Assembly: GCF_900637555.1 (NCBI RefSeq)
Contig: NZ_LR134378.1
Location: 134,001-198,000, forward strand
Source: Lautropia mirabilis
GTDB lineage: Bacteria; Pseudomonadota; Gammaproteobacteria; Burkholderiales; Burkholderiaceae_E
Length of the DNA stretch: 64,000 nucleotides
Reading direction: 5' to 3'
The notes below the pieces were generated by a model, which saw only the letters and a list, made by a program, of their open reading frames with translations, did not search any database and was not told the origin of the DNA. Numbering within the stretch: position 1 is the stretch's first letter; every line of letters starts with the position of its first letter. The translations under genes were made by a program, and so were the position numbers. Shown piece after piece: positions 48,319-57,303 of the stretch.

Positions 48319-50112
48319 ATGAAGCCTTCGCTTCAGACACGCCAGAGTCAGCAGCTGCTGCTGACCCCACAACTGCAACAGGCCATCCGCCTGCTGCAGC
48401 TGTCCACGGCCGACCTGGAGCAGGAGATCGAGCGCGCCGTCGAGCAGAACCCTTTCCTGGAACGGGTCGAGCCTCCCCGCCACGACACCGTCAGCCTGCA
48501 CGCCGACGGCAGCCTGCGCCATGAACGGATATCTGGCACCGACGCCTGGCCGCCCGTCGGCAGCTCGGCAGCCTCCACACAGGACATCGGCGCGGATGCC
48601 TACAACGCAGGCACCGCCCGGCAGGACGGCGACCTGGCCAGCCATGGCGCCGATGCCTTCGGCGAGCATGAACCTGCCGTCACCTCGTCTGACGACCAGC
48701 CCAACGTCACCCTGCTCGACAGCGGCCCGGATGGCGACGACACCTGGGGCATCGCGCGCAGCGCCGGACCGGCCCCCGAGGGAGACGACGACGAACCCTA
48801 CGGCAGCACGCTGACCGCATCGCCCTCACTGCGCGAACACCTGCTGGACCAGCTGGCCGAGATCCACTGTGATGCCCGCCAGCGCGCCCTCATCCACCTG
48901 CTCATCTGGGAAGTGGGCGACGACGGCTACCTGCCTGCCGGATTCTCGCTGGACGCCCTGGCCGACGAATTCATGGCCGGCACTCCCGGCAGCCAGGACA
49001 GCGGCGACACCACCGAAAGGCTTGCCCCCGCCGATCTCTCGGCCGAGCTGCAAGCCGCCCTGCAGACCTTGCAGAGTTTCGATCCGCCCGGCGTGGCTGC
49101 GCGCACGCCCGGTGAATGCCTGCGCCTGCAGCTGCTGCACCTGCAGCAGGACCGCGCCGATGCCTCCCTCCGAACGGCCTCAGCCCACGGCGCCCCATCC
49201 GGAAGCCCCGTCACCGAACCCGCCGACCTCATCGCCCTGGCCCTGCAGCTGGTGAGCGACGACTGCCTGCCGCTGCTGGCAAAACACGAGGACGCCCTGC
49301 TCTGCAAGCGCCTGTCCTGCTCACCGGCCGAGCTTCGGGCCGCCCGGACCCTCATCCAGTCACTGGATCCGCACCCCGGCAACCGCTTCGACGCGGAGCC
49401 CTCCCGCTACATCATTCCCGACATCATCGTGCGCCGGACCGCGCACGGCTGGCGCGCCGAACCCAACCCCTCAACCCGACTTTCACTGCGCGTGCACGAC
49501 GAGTACGAGGCGCTGTTGAAAAACCACCGAAAAGCCGCGCCATCGCCCGCACAAACCGGCAGATCTGGGGCAGAATGGGAGCAACAGGTCACGGAAGACA
49601 GCCATGCCGAGTCACCTTCCGCTCCCGAACACAACCTGCTGCATCAGCTGCAGGAAGCCCGCACGCTGGCACGCAACGTCCAGCAGCGCGGCGACACCAT
49701 CGTGCTCGTGGCCCAGGCCATCGTCGATCGCCAGAAGGCGTTCTTCAATCACGGCCCCGAGGCGCTTCGCCCCCTGGTCCTGCGCGACATCGCCGAAGTC
49801 GTCGGCCGCCACGAATCCACCATTTCCCGCGCCACCAGCCAGAAGTACATCCGGACCCCGTTCGGCACCTTCGAGCTGAAGTATTTCTTCGGCAGCCAGG
49901 TGGCTACCGACAGCGGCGGCGCCGCATCCAGCACCGCCGTCTGCGCACTCATCCAGAAGCTCATCGAGCAGGAGGATACCAACCAGCCCTTGTCAGACAG
50001 CCAACTCACTGAACTGCTTGGCCAGAAAGGCATCCAGGTCGCGCGCCGAACCGTTGCCAAATATCGGGAATCCCTCAAGATACTTCCTGCCGCGCAACGA
50101 CGAAGCCGATGA
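48319..50112 (+). CDS. rpoN: RNA polymerase sigma-54 factor
   Basis: RpoN directs RNA polymerase to -24/-12 promoters with enhancer-binding ATPases. Region I is MKPSLQTRQSQQLLLTPQL onwards with the Gln/Leu-rich helix, and the acidic region II is unusually long (about residues 55-175). The DNA-binding helix-turn-helix is in LRDIAEVVGRHESTISRATSQKY, and the RpoN box ARRTVAKYRE is at residues 575-584. At 597 residues it exceeds the common 480-500, mainly through region II and two acidic inserts in the core. ATG 48319 is chosen as the family start. Confidence 0.96.
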   Translation: MKPSLQTRQSQQLLLTPQLQQAIRLLQLSTADLEQEIERAVEQNPFLERVEPPRHDTVSLHADGSLRHERISGTDAWPPVGSSAASTQDIGADAYNAGTARQDGDLASHGADAFGEHEPAVTSSDDQPNVTLLDSGPDGDDTWGIARSAGPAPEGDDDEPYGSTLTASPSLREHLLDQLAEIHCDARQRALIHLLIWEVGDDGYLPAGFSLDALADEFMAGTPGSQDSGDTTERLAPADLSAELQAALQTLQSFDPPGVAARTPGECLRLQLLHLQQDRADASLRTASAHGAPSGSPVTEPADLIALALQLVSDDCLPLLAKHEDALLCKRLSCSPAELRAARTLIQSLDPHPGNRFDAEPSRYIIPDIIVRRTAHGWRAEPNPSTRLSLRVHDEYEALLKNHRKAAPSPAQTGRSGAEWEQQVTEDSHAESPSAPEHNLLHQLQEARTLARNVQQRGDTIVLVAQAIVDRQKAFFNHGPEALRPLVLRDIAEVVGRHESTISRATSQKYIRTPFGTFELKYFFGSQVATDSGGAASSTAVCALIQKLIEQEDTNQPLSDSQLTELLGQKGIQVARRTVAKYRESLKILPAAQRRSR

Positions 50113-50158
50113 CCGCCCACTGGCCGTGTGTGGAACCCTCTCCCAAGGAGTACCAGGC

Positions 50159-50482
50159 ATGAACCTCTCCATCAGTGGACACCATGTGGAAGTCACCCCC
50201 GCCCTGCGCGAGTACGTCACCACCAAGCTGCGCCGGATCCGCCACCACTTCGATCAGGTCATCGACGTCAACGTCATCCTCTCGGTCGAGAAGCTGGTGC
50301 AGCGCGCCGAAATGAAGCTGCTGGTCGCCGGGCGCGAGATCTTTGCCGAAGCCACCCACACCGACCTCTATGCCGCCGTCGACACCCTCATCGACAAGCT
50401 CGACCGGCAGGTCATCAAGCACAAGCAGAAGCGGCAGAACTACAGCGGAAGCGCGCTGAAGCGCATACCTGAACCCGCCTGA
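50159..50482 (+). CDS. hpf: ribosome hibernation promoting factor
   Basis: HPF binds the 30S decoding centre and promotes inactive ribosome dimers in slow growth. Starts MNLSISGHHVEVTPALREYV and continues KLRRIRHHFDQVIDVNVILSVEK, typical of the short HPF/YfiA fold. Length is 107 residues. ATG 50159 follows AAGGAG by 9 nt. Position after rpoN is standard, and part of its transcription may come from there. Confidence 0.94.
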   Translation: MNLSISGHHVEVTPALREYVTTKLRRIRHHFDQVIDVNVILSVEKLVQRAEMKLLVAGREIFAEATHTDLYAAVDTLIDKLDRQVIKHKQKRQNYSGSALKRIPEPA

Positions 50483-50833
50483 CAGGCGCTGCGGCATGGG
50501 TCGGCTCCGGTCGATGCATGCCGCTTTCACCCCGGCGCGCCTCTGGCGCGCCCTGGCTGCACGGCCCCAAGCCCTCTCCAGCACCTATCACCCGCCCCCT
50601 CCCGGAAACAACGCAAGCCGCTGAATCCAAACGGAAACCGCTTGCATGCCCATCCTTTTCCGCACCATGGAGGCCGGCGCACACCCCAGGGCCGCACTCG
50701 CCCAGGCTGCCCCCACCCGGCGAAGCCGCCTATAATGACGGCATCGCGGGACCGACTCCCGCCGGTTCGCCCCTGTGCCAACCACTGCAAAGTTCTATCA
50801 CAGTCCCGCTGCACCAGATACAGGTAATTCCGG
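50483..50833. other. intergenic region hpf / ptsN
   Basis: A 351-nt spacer without a convincing gene. A perfect TATAAT lies at 50731-50736, about 98 nt before the ptsN start, with only a weak -35 (CTGCCC at 50707, 18-bp spacer). It is a reasonable separate promoter for ptsN-hprK-rapZ. Confidence 0.45.
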
Positions 50834-51304
50834 ATGAACCGCATCTCGAAGCTGCTCACAGCACGCGACATCCTGCTCGACGTCCCTGCCACCAGCAAGA
50901 AGCGGCTGTTCGAGCACGCCGCCCTGCTGTTCGAGAACGAGCATCGCCTGGAGCGGCAGAAGGTCTTCGATTCACTGTTCGCCCGCGAGCGGCTGGGCTC
51001 CACCGGCCTGGGCAAGGCCGTGGCCATTCCGCACGGCCGCATCCGCAACCTCAAGACACCGCTGGTGGCGGTGCTGCGCTGCGAGAACGGCATCCCCTTC
51101 GACGCCCCCGACGGTGAACCTGTCCGGCTGCTGGTCGTGCTGCTGGTCCCCGAGCACGCCACCGAGGAACACCTGGAAATCCTCTCCGAGCTGGCCGAGC
51201 TGCTGTCGGACGACGCCCTGCGCGAAACCCTGCTCACCGCCACCGACCCCGCCCAGGTCTACCGCACGCTGGCCACCTGGGAGCCGGTCCGCCCCGCTGC
51301 CTGA
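50834..51304 (+). CDS. ptsN: nitrogen-regulatory phosphotransferase EIIA(Ntr)
   Basis: PtsN is the terminal phosphoacceptor of the nitrogen PTS and regulates potassium, nitrogen and envelope functions rather than importing sugar. The phosphorylated His67 is in AIPHGRIRNL. Length is 156 residues and the EIIA fold is complete. Next to it lies hprK, the HPr kinase typical of betaproteobacteria. Confidence 0.95.
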   Translation: MNRISKLLTARDILLDVPATSKKRLFEHAALLFENEHRLERQKVFDSLFARERLGSTGLGKAVAIPHGRIRNLKTPLVAVLRCENGIPFDAPDGEPVRLLVVLLVPEHATEEHLEILSELAELLSDDALRETLLTATDPAQVYRTLATWEPVRPAA

Positions 51305-51355
51305 CGGCCTGCCCACGGCCACCGGCAGCGCCCCTTCCCTCCGGAGACACCGCCC

Positions 51356-52606
51356 ATGGCCATGACGGTCCAGAACCTGGTCACCTCGCAACAGGCACGC
51401 TCCAACCTGCGATGGCTGGCCGGCCAGTCCGGCGGTGACCGCCCCCTGCACGGCACCGGCGTCCACGCCGTCGACCAGATCGGCTACCTGAACCTGATGC
51501 ACGCCGAGCGCATCGCCGTGCTCGGTCTGCGCGAGCTGGACTACTACCGCAAGCTGGATCGTCATCGGCGCGACAGGCTGCACCAGACCCTTCTTGCCGC
51601 CCGTCCCCCGGCACTGATCATCTCCGACGGTCAGGAAGCGCCCAGCGCCCTGGTGGATTTCTGCAACCGGAACCACCTGCCGCTGCTGGGCTGCCGACTG
51701 GCCGCCGGCCCGCTCATCGAGACCCTGGAACAGGCGCTGGCCCACAAGGACCACACCTCCATGCACGGCGTGCTGATGGACGTGCTGGGCATGGGCGTGC
51801 TCATCACCGGCGACTCGGGCCTGGGCAAGAGCGAGCTGGCCCTGGAACTCATCAGCCGCGGGCATGGTCTGGTGGCCGATGACGTGGTCGACATCGAGCG
51901 CGTCAGCCAGCACGCCATCGTCGGTCGCTGCCCGGCGCTGCTGCAGGGCCTGCTGGAAGTCCGCGGCCTGGGTCTCATCGACATCCGCACCATCTTCGGC
52001 GAAAGCGCCGTGCGCCGCCGCATGCCCATCAAGCTCATCGTCCACCTGGTGGGCCGCCGCACGATGGAAGACAGCTACGAGCGCCTGCCGCTGCAGGCGC
52101 TCACCGAGACCATCCTGGGCATCCCGGTGCGCAAGGTTGCCATCCCGGTGGCGGCCGGCCGCAACATCGCCGTGCTCACCGAGACCGCCGTGCGCACCAC
52201 GGTGCTGCTGCTGCGCGGCATCGACACCACGCGCGAATTCGCCCGGCGCCAGCAGGCCCTGATCCTCGACCAGAGCGAAACGCCCCATCACCCGTCCAGC
52301 CACGCACCGGACGCCTTGGGGCCCGCCGGGAACGCCTCCTCGCTGCCCATCGGCCAGATGGACACCCACCTGGCCGACCCCAGCCCCGGCGATGCCGCCT
52401 ATCCCGACTGGGCCCCCGAGAGCTTCACGCTCACAATGATGCCCAACGACACCGCCGAGGAATCCCCCCTGTCCCCTGTCGAGACGCCGTCGTGCACGCG
52501 CCCTGTCACCGGCCTGGCCACGGCGCCACAGGCTCCGGCCGGCCCCGACACGACCGATACGCCCTCCCTTTCGCCTATCCCGCCTTCTACCCCACCATGC
52601 AACTGA
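51356..52606 (+). CDS. hprK: HPr kinase/phosphorylase with long C-terminal tail
   Basis: HprK phosphorylates and dephosphorylates HPr on serine. P-loop GDSGLGKS is at residues 152-159, the upstream catalytic His137 in MHGVLMDV, and the family signature LEVRGLGLIDIRTIFG at about 200-215. The usual enzyme ends near residue 305-320. Here about 110 further Pro/Ser/Thr/Asp-rich residues follow the LDQSE segment and run into rapZ, overlapping it by 10 nt. The tail has no recognisable domain and may be disordered. Confidence 0.93.
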   Translation: MAMTVQNLVTSQQARSNLRWLAGQSGGDRPLHGTGVHAVDQIGYLNLMHAERIAVLGLRELDYYRKLDRHRRDRLHQTLLAARPPALIISDGQEAPSALVDFCNRNHLPLLGCRLAAGPLIETLEQALAHKDHTSMHGVLMDVLGMGVLITGDSGLGKSELALELISRGHGLVADDVVDIERVSQHAIVGRCPALLQGLLEVRGLGLIDIRTIFGESAVRRRMPIKLIVHLVGRRTMEDSYERLPLQALTETILGIPVRKVAIPVAAGRNIAVLTETAVRTTVLLLRGIDTTREFARRQQALILDQSETPHHPSSHAPDALGPAGNASSLPIGQMDTHLADPSPGDAAYPDWAPESFTLTMMPNDTAEESPLSPVETPSCTRPVTGLATAPQAPAGPDTTDTPSLSPIPPSTPPCN

Positions 52607-53517
52607 TCATCGTCACCGGCATCTCCGGCTCCGGCAAATCGCTGGCCATTCATGTGCTGGAAGACGCCGGCTACTTCTGCATCGACAACCTGCCGGTACG
52701 CTACGTTCTCGAAGTCGCCCTGTCCCTGGAACAGGAAGGTCACGCCAAGGTCGCCATGTCCATCGACGTGCGCGTGGGCACGCGCCTCACCGGCCTGCGC
52801 GACGCCGTGCGCCAGCTGCGCGCCCAGGGCCACGACGTGAAGGTGCTGTTCCTCAACGCCCGCACCGATTCCCTGGTGCAGCGCTATTCCGAGACCCGCC
52901 GCCGCCACCCGCTCACCCTGCCCGGACGCAGCAACAACACCAGCCACGGCGCCGATCCCAAGCTGGCGCCCACGCTGGAAGAATCCATCGAGCGCGAGCG
53001 CGAGCTGATGGCCGAGATCGAGGACATCGGCACCTCCATCGACACCAGCGACCTGCACCCCAACACCCTGCGCCAGTGGGTGCGTGACCTGGTGCGCACC
53101 GACCGCGCCTCGATGACGCTGCTCTTCGAGTCCTTCGCCTTCAAGCAGGGCGTGCCGCTGGATGCCGACCTGGTGTTCGACGTGCGCTGCCTGCCCAACC
53201 CCTACTACGACGTGGAGCTGCGCACCCTCACCGGGCTGGACCAGCCGGTCAAGGACTTCCTGGTCGACCTGCCCCCGGTGCAGAAGATGATCGGCGACAT
53301 CACGCGCTTCATCACCGAATGGCTGCCCAGCTACGTGCAGGACAACCGCCACTATCTCACCATCGCCATCGGCTGTACGGGCGGCCAGCACCGCTCCGTC
53401 TATGTCGCCCAGACACTGGCCGAGCACTTCGCCCGCACCGAGCGCGTGCTGGTGCGCCACCGCGCCCTGGACAGCCGCCCCAGCGGCACCGGCGTCACCG
53501 TCACGCAGACGCGCTGA
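52597..53517 (+). CDS. rapZ: RNase adapter protein RapZ
   Basis: RapZ is a nucleotide- and RNA-binding adaptor that in enteric bacteria controls GlcN6P synthase through small RNA decay. Walker A GISGSGKS is at residues 8-15. The C-terminal domain has IGCTGGQHRSVYVAQTLAEHF. Length is 306 residues from ATG 52597. It starts inside the end of hprK and ends 17 nt inside mutY on the opposite strand. Confidence 0.95.
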   Translation: MQLIIVTGISGSGKSLAIHVLEDAGYFCIDNLPVRYVLEVALSLEQEGHAKVAMSIDVRVGTRLTGLRDAVRQLRAQGHDVKVLFLNARTDSLVQRYSETRRRHPLTLPGRSNNTSHGADPKLAPTLEESIERERELMAEIEDIGTSIDTSDLHPNTLRQWVRDLVRTDRASMTLLFESFAFKQGVPLDADLVFDVRCLPNPYYDVELRTLTGLDQPVKDFLVDLPPVQKMIGDITRFITEWLPSYVQDNRHYLTIAIGCTGGQHRSVYVAQTLAEHFARTERVLVRHRALDSRPSGTGVTVTQTR

Positions 53518-54673
53518 TCAGCTCCGGCTGCAGGACCTGCCCCTGCAGCCAGCGTCGGATCGGGCTGGGCAACGGCGCCCCCTCCAGCGCCGACGGCACC
53601 AGCCAGCGCTGCTGCTCGGGCAGTGGCAGGGCCTTGGCCAGTGCATCCGGCTCGGCCTTGATACCCCCTTCCGCACCGCTCGCCGGCGCCTGATCAGCCA
53701 TGGCCCGGCGCACCACGTCCACCGGCGGCGCCCACACCGTGGCCTCCATCCGGAAATGTGTGAAGACATGGCTGAAGCTGCCCACGGCCTGCCAGCCCTC
53801 GGGTACCTCGCCCGGCCATTCCGGCAGGCTCCAGAGCCCGCCCCACAACCCGCTGTCGGGCCGAGCCTGCAGCAGTACCTGCCGCTGGGCATCCTCCACC
53901 CACAGCAGGTTCACGGCCCGCACCGGAACCGTCTTTTTCCGGCGCGCCTGCGGATAACGCTCGGGCTCTCCCTGCTGCCGGGCCTGGCACAGTGCCGCCA
54001 GCGGGCACTGCCCACAGTCCGGCCTGCTTCGGGTGCAGACCATCGCCCCCAGGTCCATCAGGCCCTGCGTGTAGTCGATCAGGTCCGCCGCCGGCGCGCC
54101 CTCGGGCGGCAGCTCGGCTTCGGCATGCGCCCACAGCCGTGCCAGCGTTGCACTGCCGGCCGGGTCGCCCTCCACGGCAAACACCCGGCTCAGCACGCGC
54201 TTCACGTTGCCATCCAGAATGGCAGCCCGCTCGCCGAAGGCGAACACCGCAATAGCCGCTGCCGTCGAGCGCCCCACACCGGGCAGGGCCTCCAGCCCCT
54301 GGGCCGTCTGCGGAAAGGCGCCGCCCGCCTCTGCCACCTGGCGCGCCGCCGCGTGCAGATTGCGCGCCCGACTGTAGTAACCCAGCCCCGCCCACAGGCC
54401 CATCACCTGCTCGGCATCGGCTGCCGCCAGGTCGTTCACCGTGGGGAAAGCGCGCAGGAAGGCCTCGAAATACGGAATGACGGTGGCCACCTGCGTCTGC
54501 TGCAGCATCACTTCCGATAGCCAGACGCGATAGGGATCACGCAGCACGGCTGCGCCGCCCGCCGGTGTGCCCAGCTCAAGGCGAGTCTTCTGCCAGGGAA
54601 GATGGTGCCGACCATGCCGGCGCTGCCAGCGGATCAGTGCTGGCGCAAGGTTCAGGGTGTTGTCGTGTGCCAT
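53501..54673 (-). CDS. mutY: A/G-specific adenine glycosylase
   Basis: MutY removes A mispaired with 8-oxoG. Catalytic Glu is in LSEVMLQQTQV and catalytic Asp in AILDGNVKRVLSRV, with the helix-hairpin-helix ALPGVGRSTAAAIA. The [4Fe-4S] loop C-X6-C-X2-C-X5-C is intact. A C-terminal NUDIX-like 8-oxoG recognition domain follows. ATG 54673 gives 390 residues; 47 upstream in-frame residues overlap the GTPase gene and were left out. The 3' end overlaps rapZ by 17 nt in convergent orientation. Confidence 0.95.
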   Translation of the reverse strand: MAHDNTLNLAPALIRWQRRHGRHHLPWQKTRLELGTPAGGAAVLRDPYRVWLSEVMLQQTQVATVIPYFEAFLRAFPTVNDLAAADAEQVMGLWAGLGYYSRARNLHAAARQVAEAGGAFPQTAQGLEALPGVGRSTAAAIAVFAFGERAAILDGNVKRVLSRVFAVEGDPAGSATLARLWAHAEAELPPEGAPAADLIDYTQGLMDLGAMVCTRSRPDCGQCPLAALCQARQQGEPERYPQARRKKTVPVRAVNLLWVEDAQRQVLLQARPDSGLWGGLWSLPEWPGEVPEGWQAVGSFSHVFTHFRMEATVWAPPVDVVRRAMADQAPASGAEGGIKAEPDALAKALPLPEQQRWLVPSALEGAPLPSPIRRWLQGQVLQPELISASA

Positions 54674-54683
54674 GGATGCCGCA

Positions 54684-56804
54684 TCATACGGCATCCGCAC
54701 TCCCTGCCTGATTCGCCGCAGCCGGCTGCACCGCAGGCGCCTGTTCATCGGTCCCGGCGGGCACATTCTCCAGCGCGGCAGGCTTGCCCTGCGCAGCCGT
54801 GCCCGCGGAAGCATCGCCCGCAGCTGCCGGTTCGCCGCGCAGATCCGGCGCGGCCTCCAGCTCCTCGACCACCACCGGGCGCACCGGCCGCCGGTCGATC
54901 GCTGCCTGAACCCCTTCCACCAGCGTCTTCATCTGCGCCAGCTGGCGCTCGATGCGCGCACGGGCCTCGTCGATCTCCTGCAGGCGCTCTTCCAGCGAAT
55001 CGCCGGCATCCATCACCCGCTGCACCGACTCCATGCGCCGCCGCAGCTGCGCCTGATGCTCGCGCACCTGACTCTCCAGCGGCGTCATCAGTGACCGCAG
55101 CCAGCCTTCCAGCTCGCGGATGGCCACCGTGTAGATCTTCTTCAGGCTGACCGCGGCCGAATCGAAGAAGCGCTGCGTCAGCACCGCCTTGTTCACCGTC
55201 AGCAGCTTCAGCAGGCTGAACTGACGCTGGTGCGTCTGCGCCACCTGCTCGATCTCGGTGAAATAGCGCTTCGTGGAAAAGCGCAGCGGCATGCCCAGCG
55301 ACAGCCCGTAATCGCGCGAGAAGCGCTGATACATCGCCGTCATCATCTGCGAGATCTCGCCCACCAGGCGGTCGGCTTCCTCGAAGTCCAGTCGCACCGC
55401 CGTCAGCAGCGCGTTCATGCCGTCCTTGAGCTGCGACGACAGCTGGCTGGCCATCATCATCTGGCGGGTACGGTCCACGTGCCGGCGCAGGCTGTCCTGG
55501 CTCAGATGCGTGAACATCGTCTGCGAATGCTTGGTGAACACCGAGCGCAGTGCCGCCAGGTGCCGCAGGCTGTCATCGAACTCCGTGCGCTCGTCGCGCA
55601 CCCGGCGCGACATCTGCCGGATCATTGCCTGGTTCTTGCCACGCAGCCCGTTCAGCTCGAAGGCCTGCTCGACCTGGTTGCGCCGGCGCACCGTCAGCAG
55701 GTTCAACGTCACCGCCGAGGCTTCCTCGAACTCACGCCGCACCTGCTCGCTGATGATCACCTGCTGCTGCGGAATCATCTCTTCCGACAGCGCATGCTCC
55801 AGCTCCTTGAGCCGGCTGCGTCGCAGCAGTGCCTGATTGCCCTGGATCTTGGCCACCAGGCCCTTCTGCGCCGACACCGGATAGACCCGTGCCGTGGGCA
55901 GATCCAGGAAATTGCTCACCGACACCACCTGGCGTGCAATCTCCAGGTCGTTCTCGGCATCGGACCGCAGCTCGTCCCACAGCCCGTCGATCTTGTTCAG
56001 CACCACGAAGCGCCCGGTGCGGTGCGCCTTGCTGATGTTGGACTGCCACACGTCGATGTCGCTGCGCGTCACCCCGGCATCGGCCGCCAGCACGAACAGT
56101 ACCGCGTGCGCATTCGGAATCACGTTCAGCGTCAGCTCCGGCTCGGCGCCGATGGCGTTCAGACCCGGGGTGTCGATGATCACCAGCCCCAGCTCCAGGA
56201 GCGGGTGCGGAATGTTGACAATGGCGTGCCGCCAGGCGGGAATTTCCACCTGCCCCGGCGTCACCGACCGGCCCACCGGCTGCTCGTCGTCGTACAAGCC
56301 CATCTCGCGGGCCTGCTCGGTCGGCACCAGCAGCGTCTCGCGTACCGAGTCGAAGGCCTGGCGCAGCGACTTCACATCCGTCATGTCCACCGGAATGAAG
56401 CGCCAGTGCTCGTCCTGATTGCGCAGCTCGGCCAGCGGCACCGGCATCAGCCGCGTGTCGATGGGAAGCAGCCGGATGCCCACCGGCATCGACGCGTCAT
56501 ACAGCAGCTCGGTCGGGCACATCGTGGTGCGCCCGGCCGACGACGGAACCACCCGCTGGCCATACTGTGCGAAGAAGATCGCGTTGATCAGCTCCGACTT
56601 GCCACGGGAGAACTCGGCCACGAATGCCACCTTCAGCAGGGTGTCGTGCAGCCGTTCGATGATCTGCGAAAGCTTGACGTTCAGGCTGGCATCAGCCGCA
56701 TCCGACTGCGCCAACCAGTCACGGTAGCGCTCGATCGCCGACTGGAGATCGGACCGCCACCGGCCATACGCCTCGATTTGCTCGCTGATGCCTTTCTTTG
56801 CCAT
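54684..56804 (-). CDS. dynamin-like GTPase
   Basis: A 706-residue large GTPase of the bacterial dynamin-like group. G1 P-loop FVAEFSRGKSELINA is at residues 61-75, a switch-I Thr follows in SSAGRTTMCPTE, G3 is IIDTPGLNAIG and G4 is VVLNKIDGL. A long helical region (about 330-640) follows, with stretches that could form coiled coils, then an Ala/Pro/Glu-rich tail of about 65 residues. No clear membrane segment is visible. Such proteins act in membrane remodelling or repair in some bacteria; the role here is not known. It is 10 nt before mutY on the same strand, suggesting one transcript. Confidence 0.85.
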   Translation of the reverse strand: MAKKGISEQIEAYGRWRSDLQSAIERYRDWLAQSDAADASLNVKLSQIIERLHDTLLKVAFVAEFSRGKSELINAIFFAQYGQRVVPSSAGRTTMCPTELLYDASMPVGIRLLPIDTRLMPVPLAELRNQDEHWRFIPVDMTDVKSLRQAFDSVRETLLVPTEQAREMGLYDDEQPVGRSVTPGQVEIPAWRHAIVNIPHPLLELGLVIIDTPGLNAIGAEPELTLNVIPNAHAVLFVLAADAGVTRSDIDVWQSNISKAHRTGRFVVLNKIDGLWDELRSDAENDLEIARQVVSVSNFLDLPTARVYPVSAQKGLVAKIQGNQALLRRSRLKELEHALSEEMIPQQQVIISEQVRREFEEASAVTLNLLTVRRRNQVEQAFELNGLRGKNQAMIRQMSRRVRDERTEFDDSLRHLAALRSVFTKHSQTMFTHLSQDSLRRHVDRTRQMMMASQLSSQLKDGMNALLTAVRLDFEEADRLVGEISQMMTAMYQRFSRDYGLSLGMPLRFSTKRYFTEIEQVAQTHQRQFSLLKLLTVNKAVLTQRFFDSAAVSLKKIYTVAIRELEGWLRSLMTPLESQVREHQAQLRRRMESVQRVMDAGDSLEERLQEIDEARARIERQLAQMKTLVEGVQAAIDRRPVRPVVVEELEAAPDLRGEPAAAGDASAGTAAQGKPAALENVPAGTDEQAPAVQPAAANQAGSADAV

Positions 56805-57303
56805 GTCGGCAGTGTACACAAGCCCGTTGCCCATGCCATCCGCTTCCCCTTGCCCAGCCAGCAACCGGGTAGTGCTACCCGATCAGTGGTTGTCACCGTG
56901 GACAGAAGAAGGAACTCCTGCCCTGCTGCCGCAACTGTTCGATGGGATTCCCTCAAAACAAAACAGGGAAGGGTCGCATGACCGAAGGCCCGATGCTGAA
57001 ACGGTCCGTAACCACCTTCCCCGTACTGTCTACAAAATCCTTCAAAGAACTACCACCTGCCGCAATTGCATCCGACATCGCCTGACGGACGAACCTCGCC
57101 CACCTCCACGGCAGCGACCGGGCCCCCATCCGCGTCCCTTGATCTCCCCCCTTGAGCCCCCCTTCTGCCACCCCCATCCGCCCCCCATCCGGCCCCCCGA
57201 AGATCCCACGCTCCGGAGGCCCATCAGTCCCACCACCACCCGCCACCGTCCGGCCATCGCCGCGGCTGCTGACAAAGCGTCCCGCTCGTTCTACCATGCC
57301 CCG
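56805..57303. other. divergent intergenic region with G-quadruplex-prone tract
   Basis: A 499-nt spacer between the dynamin-like GTPase (minus) and the TPR lipoprotein (plus). It has a perfect 7-bp inverted repeat CGGGTAG-TG-CTACCCG at 56866-56881 near the GTPase start. It also has six C runs of five or six bases between 57123 and 57198, described separately. No convincing gene is seen, although a plus-strand frame stays open through it. Confidence 0.55.
57123..57198 (-). promoter_or_regulatory. G-quadruplex-forming tract (minus strand)
   Basis: The minus strand has six runs of five or six G, at 57193-57198, 57181-57186, 57171-57175, 57157-57162, 57146-57151 and 57123-57127, with loops mostly 5-8 nt. 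This easily fits the G-quadruplex rule. The tract lies about 105-180 nt before the TPR lipoprotein start, on the template strand for that gene. Confidence 0.5.

Noticed and set aside
55230-56981. Open frame of 583 codons opposite the dynamin-like GTPase
   Set aside because: Shadow frame; the GTPase motifs are all on the other strand.
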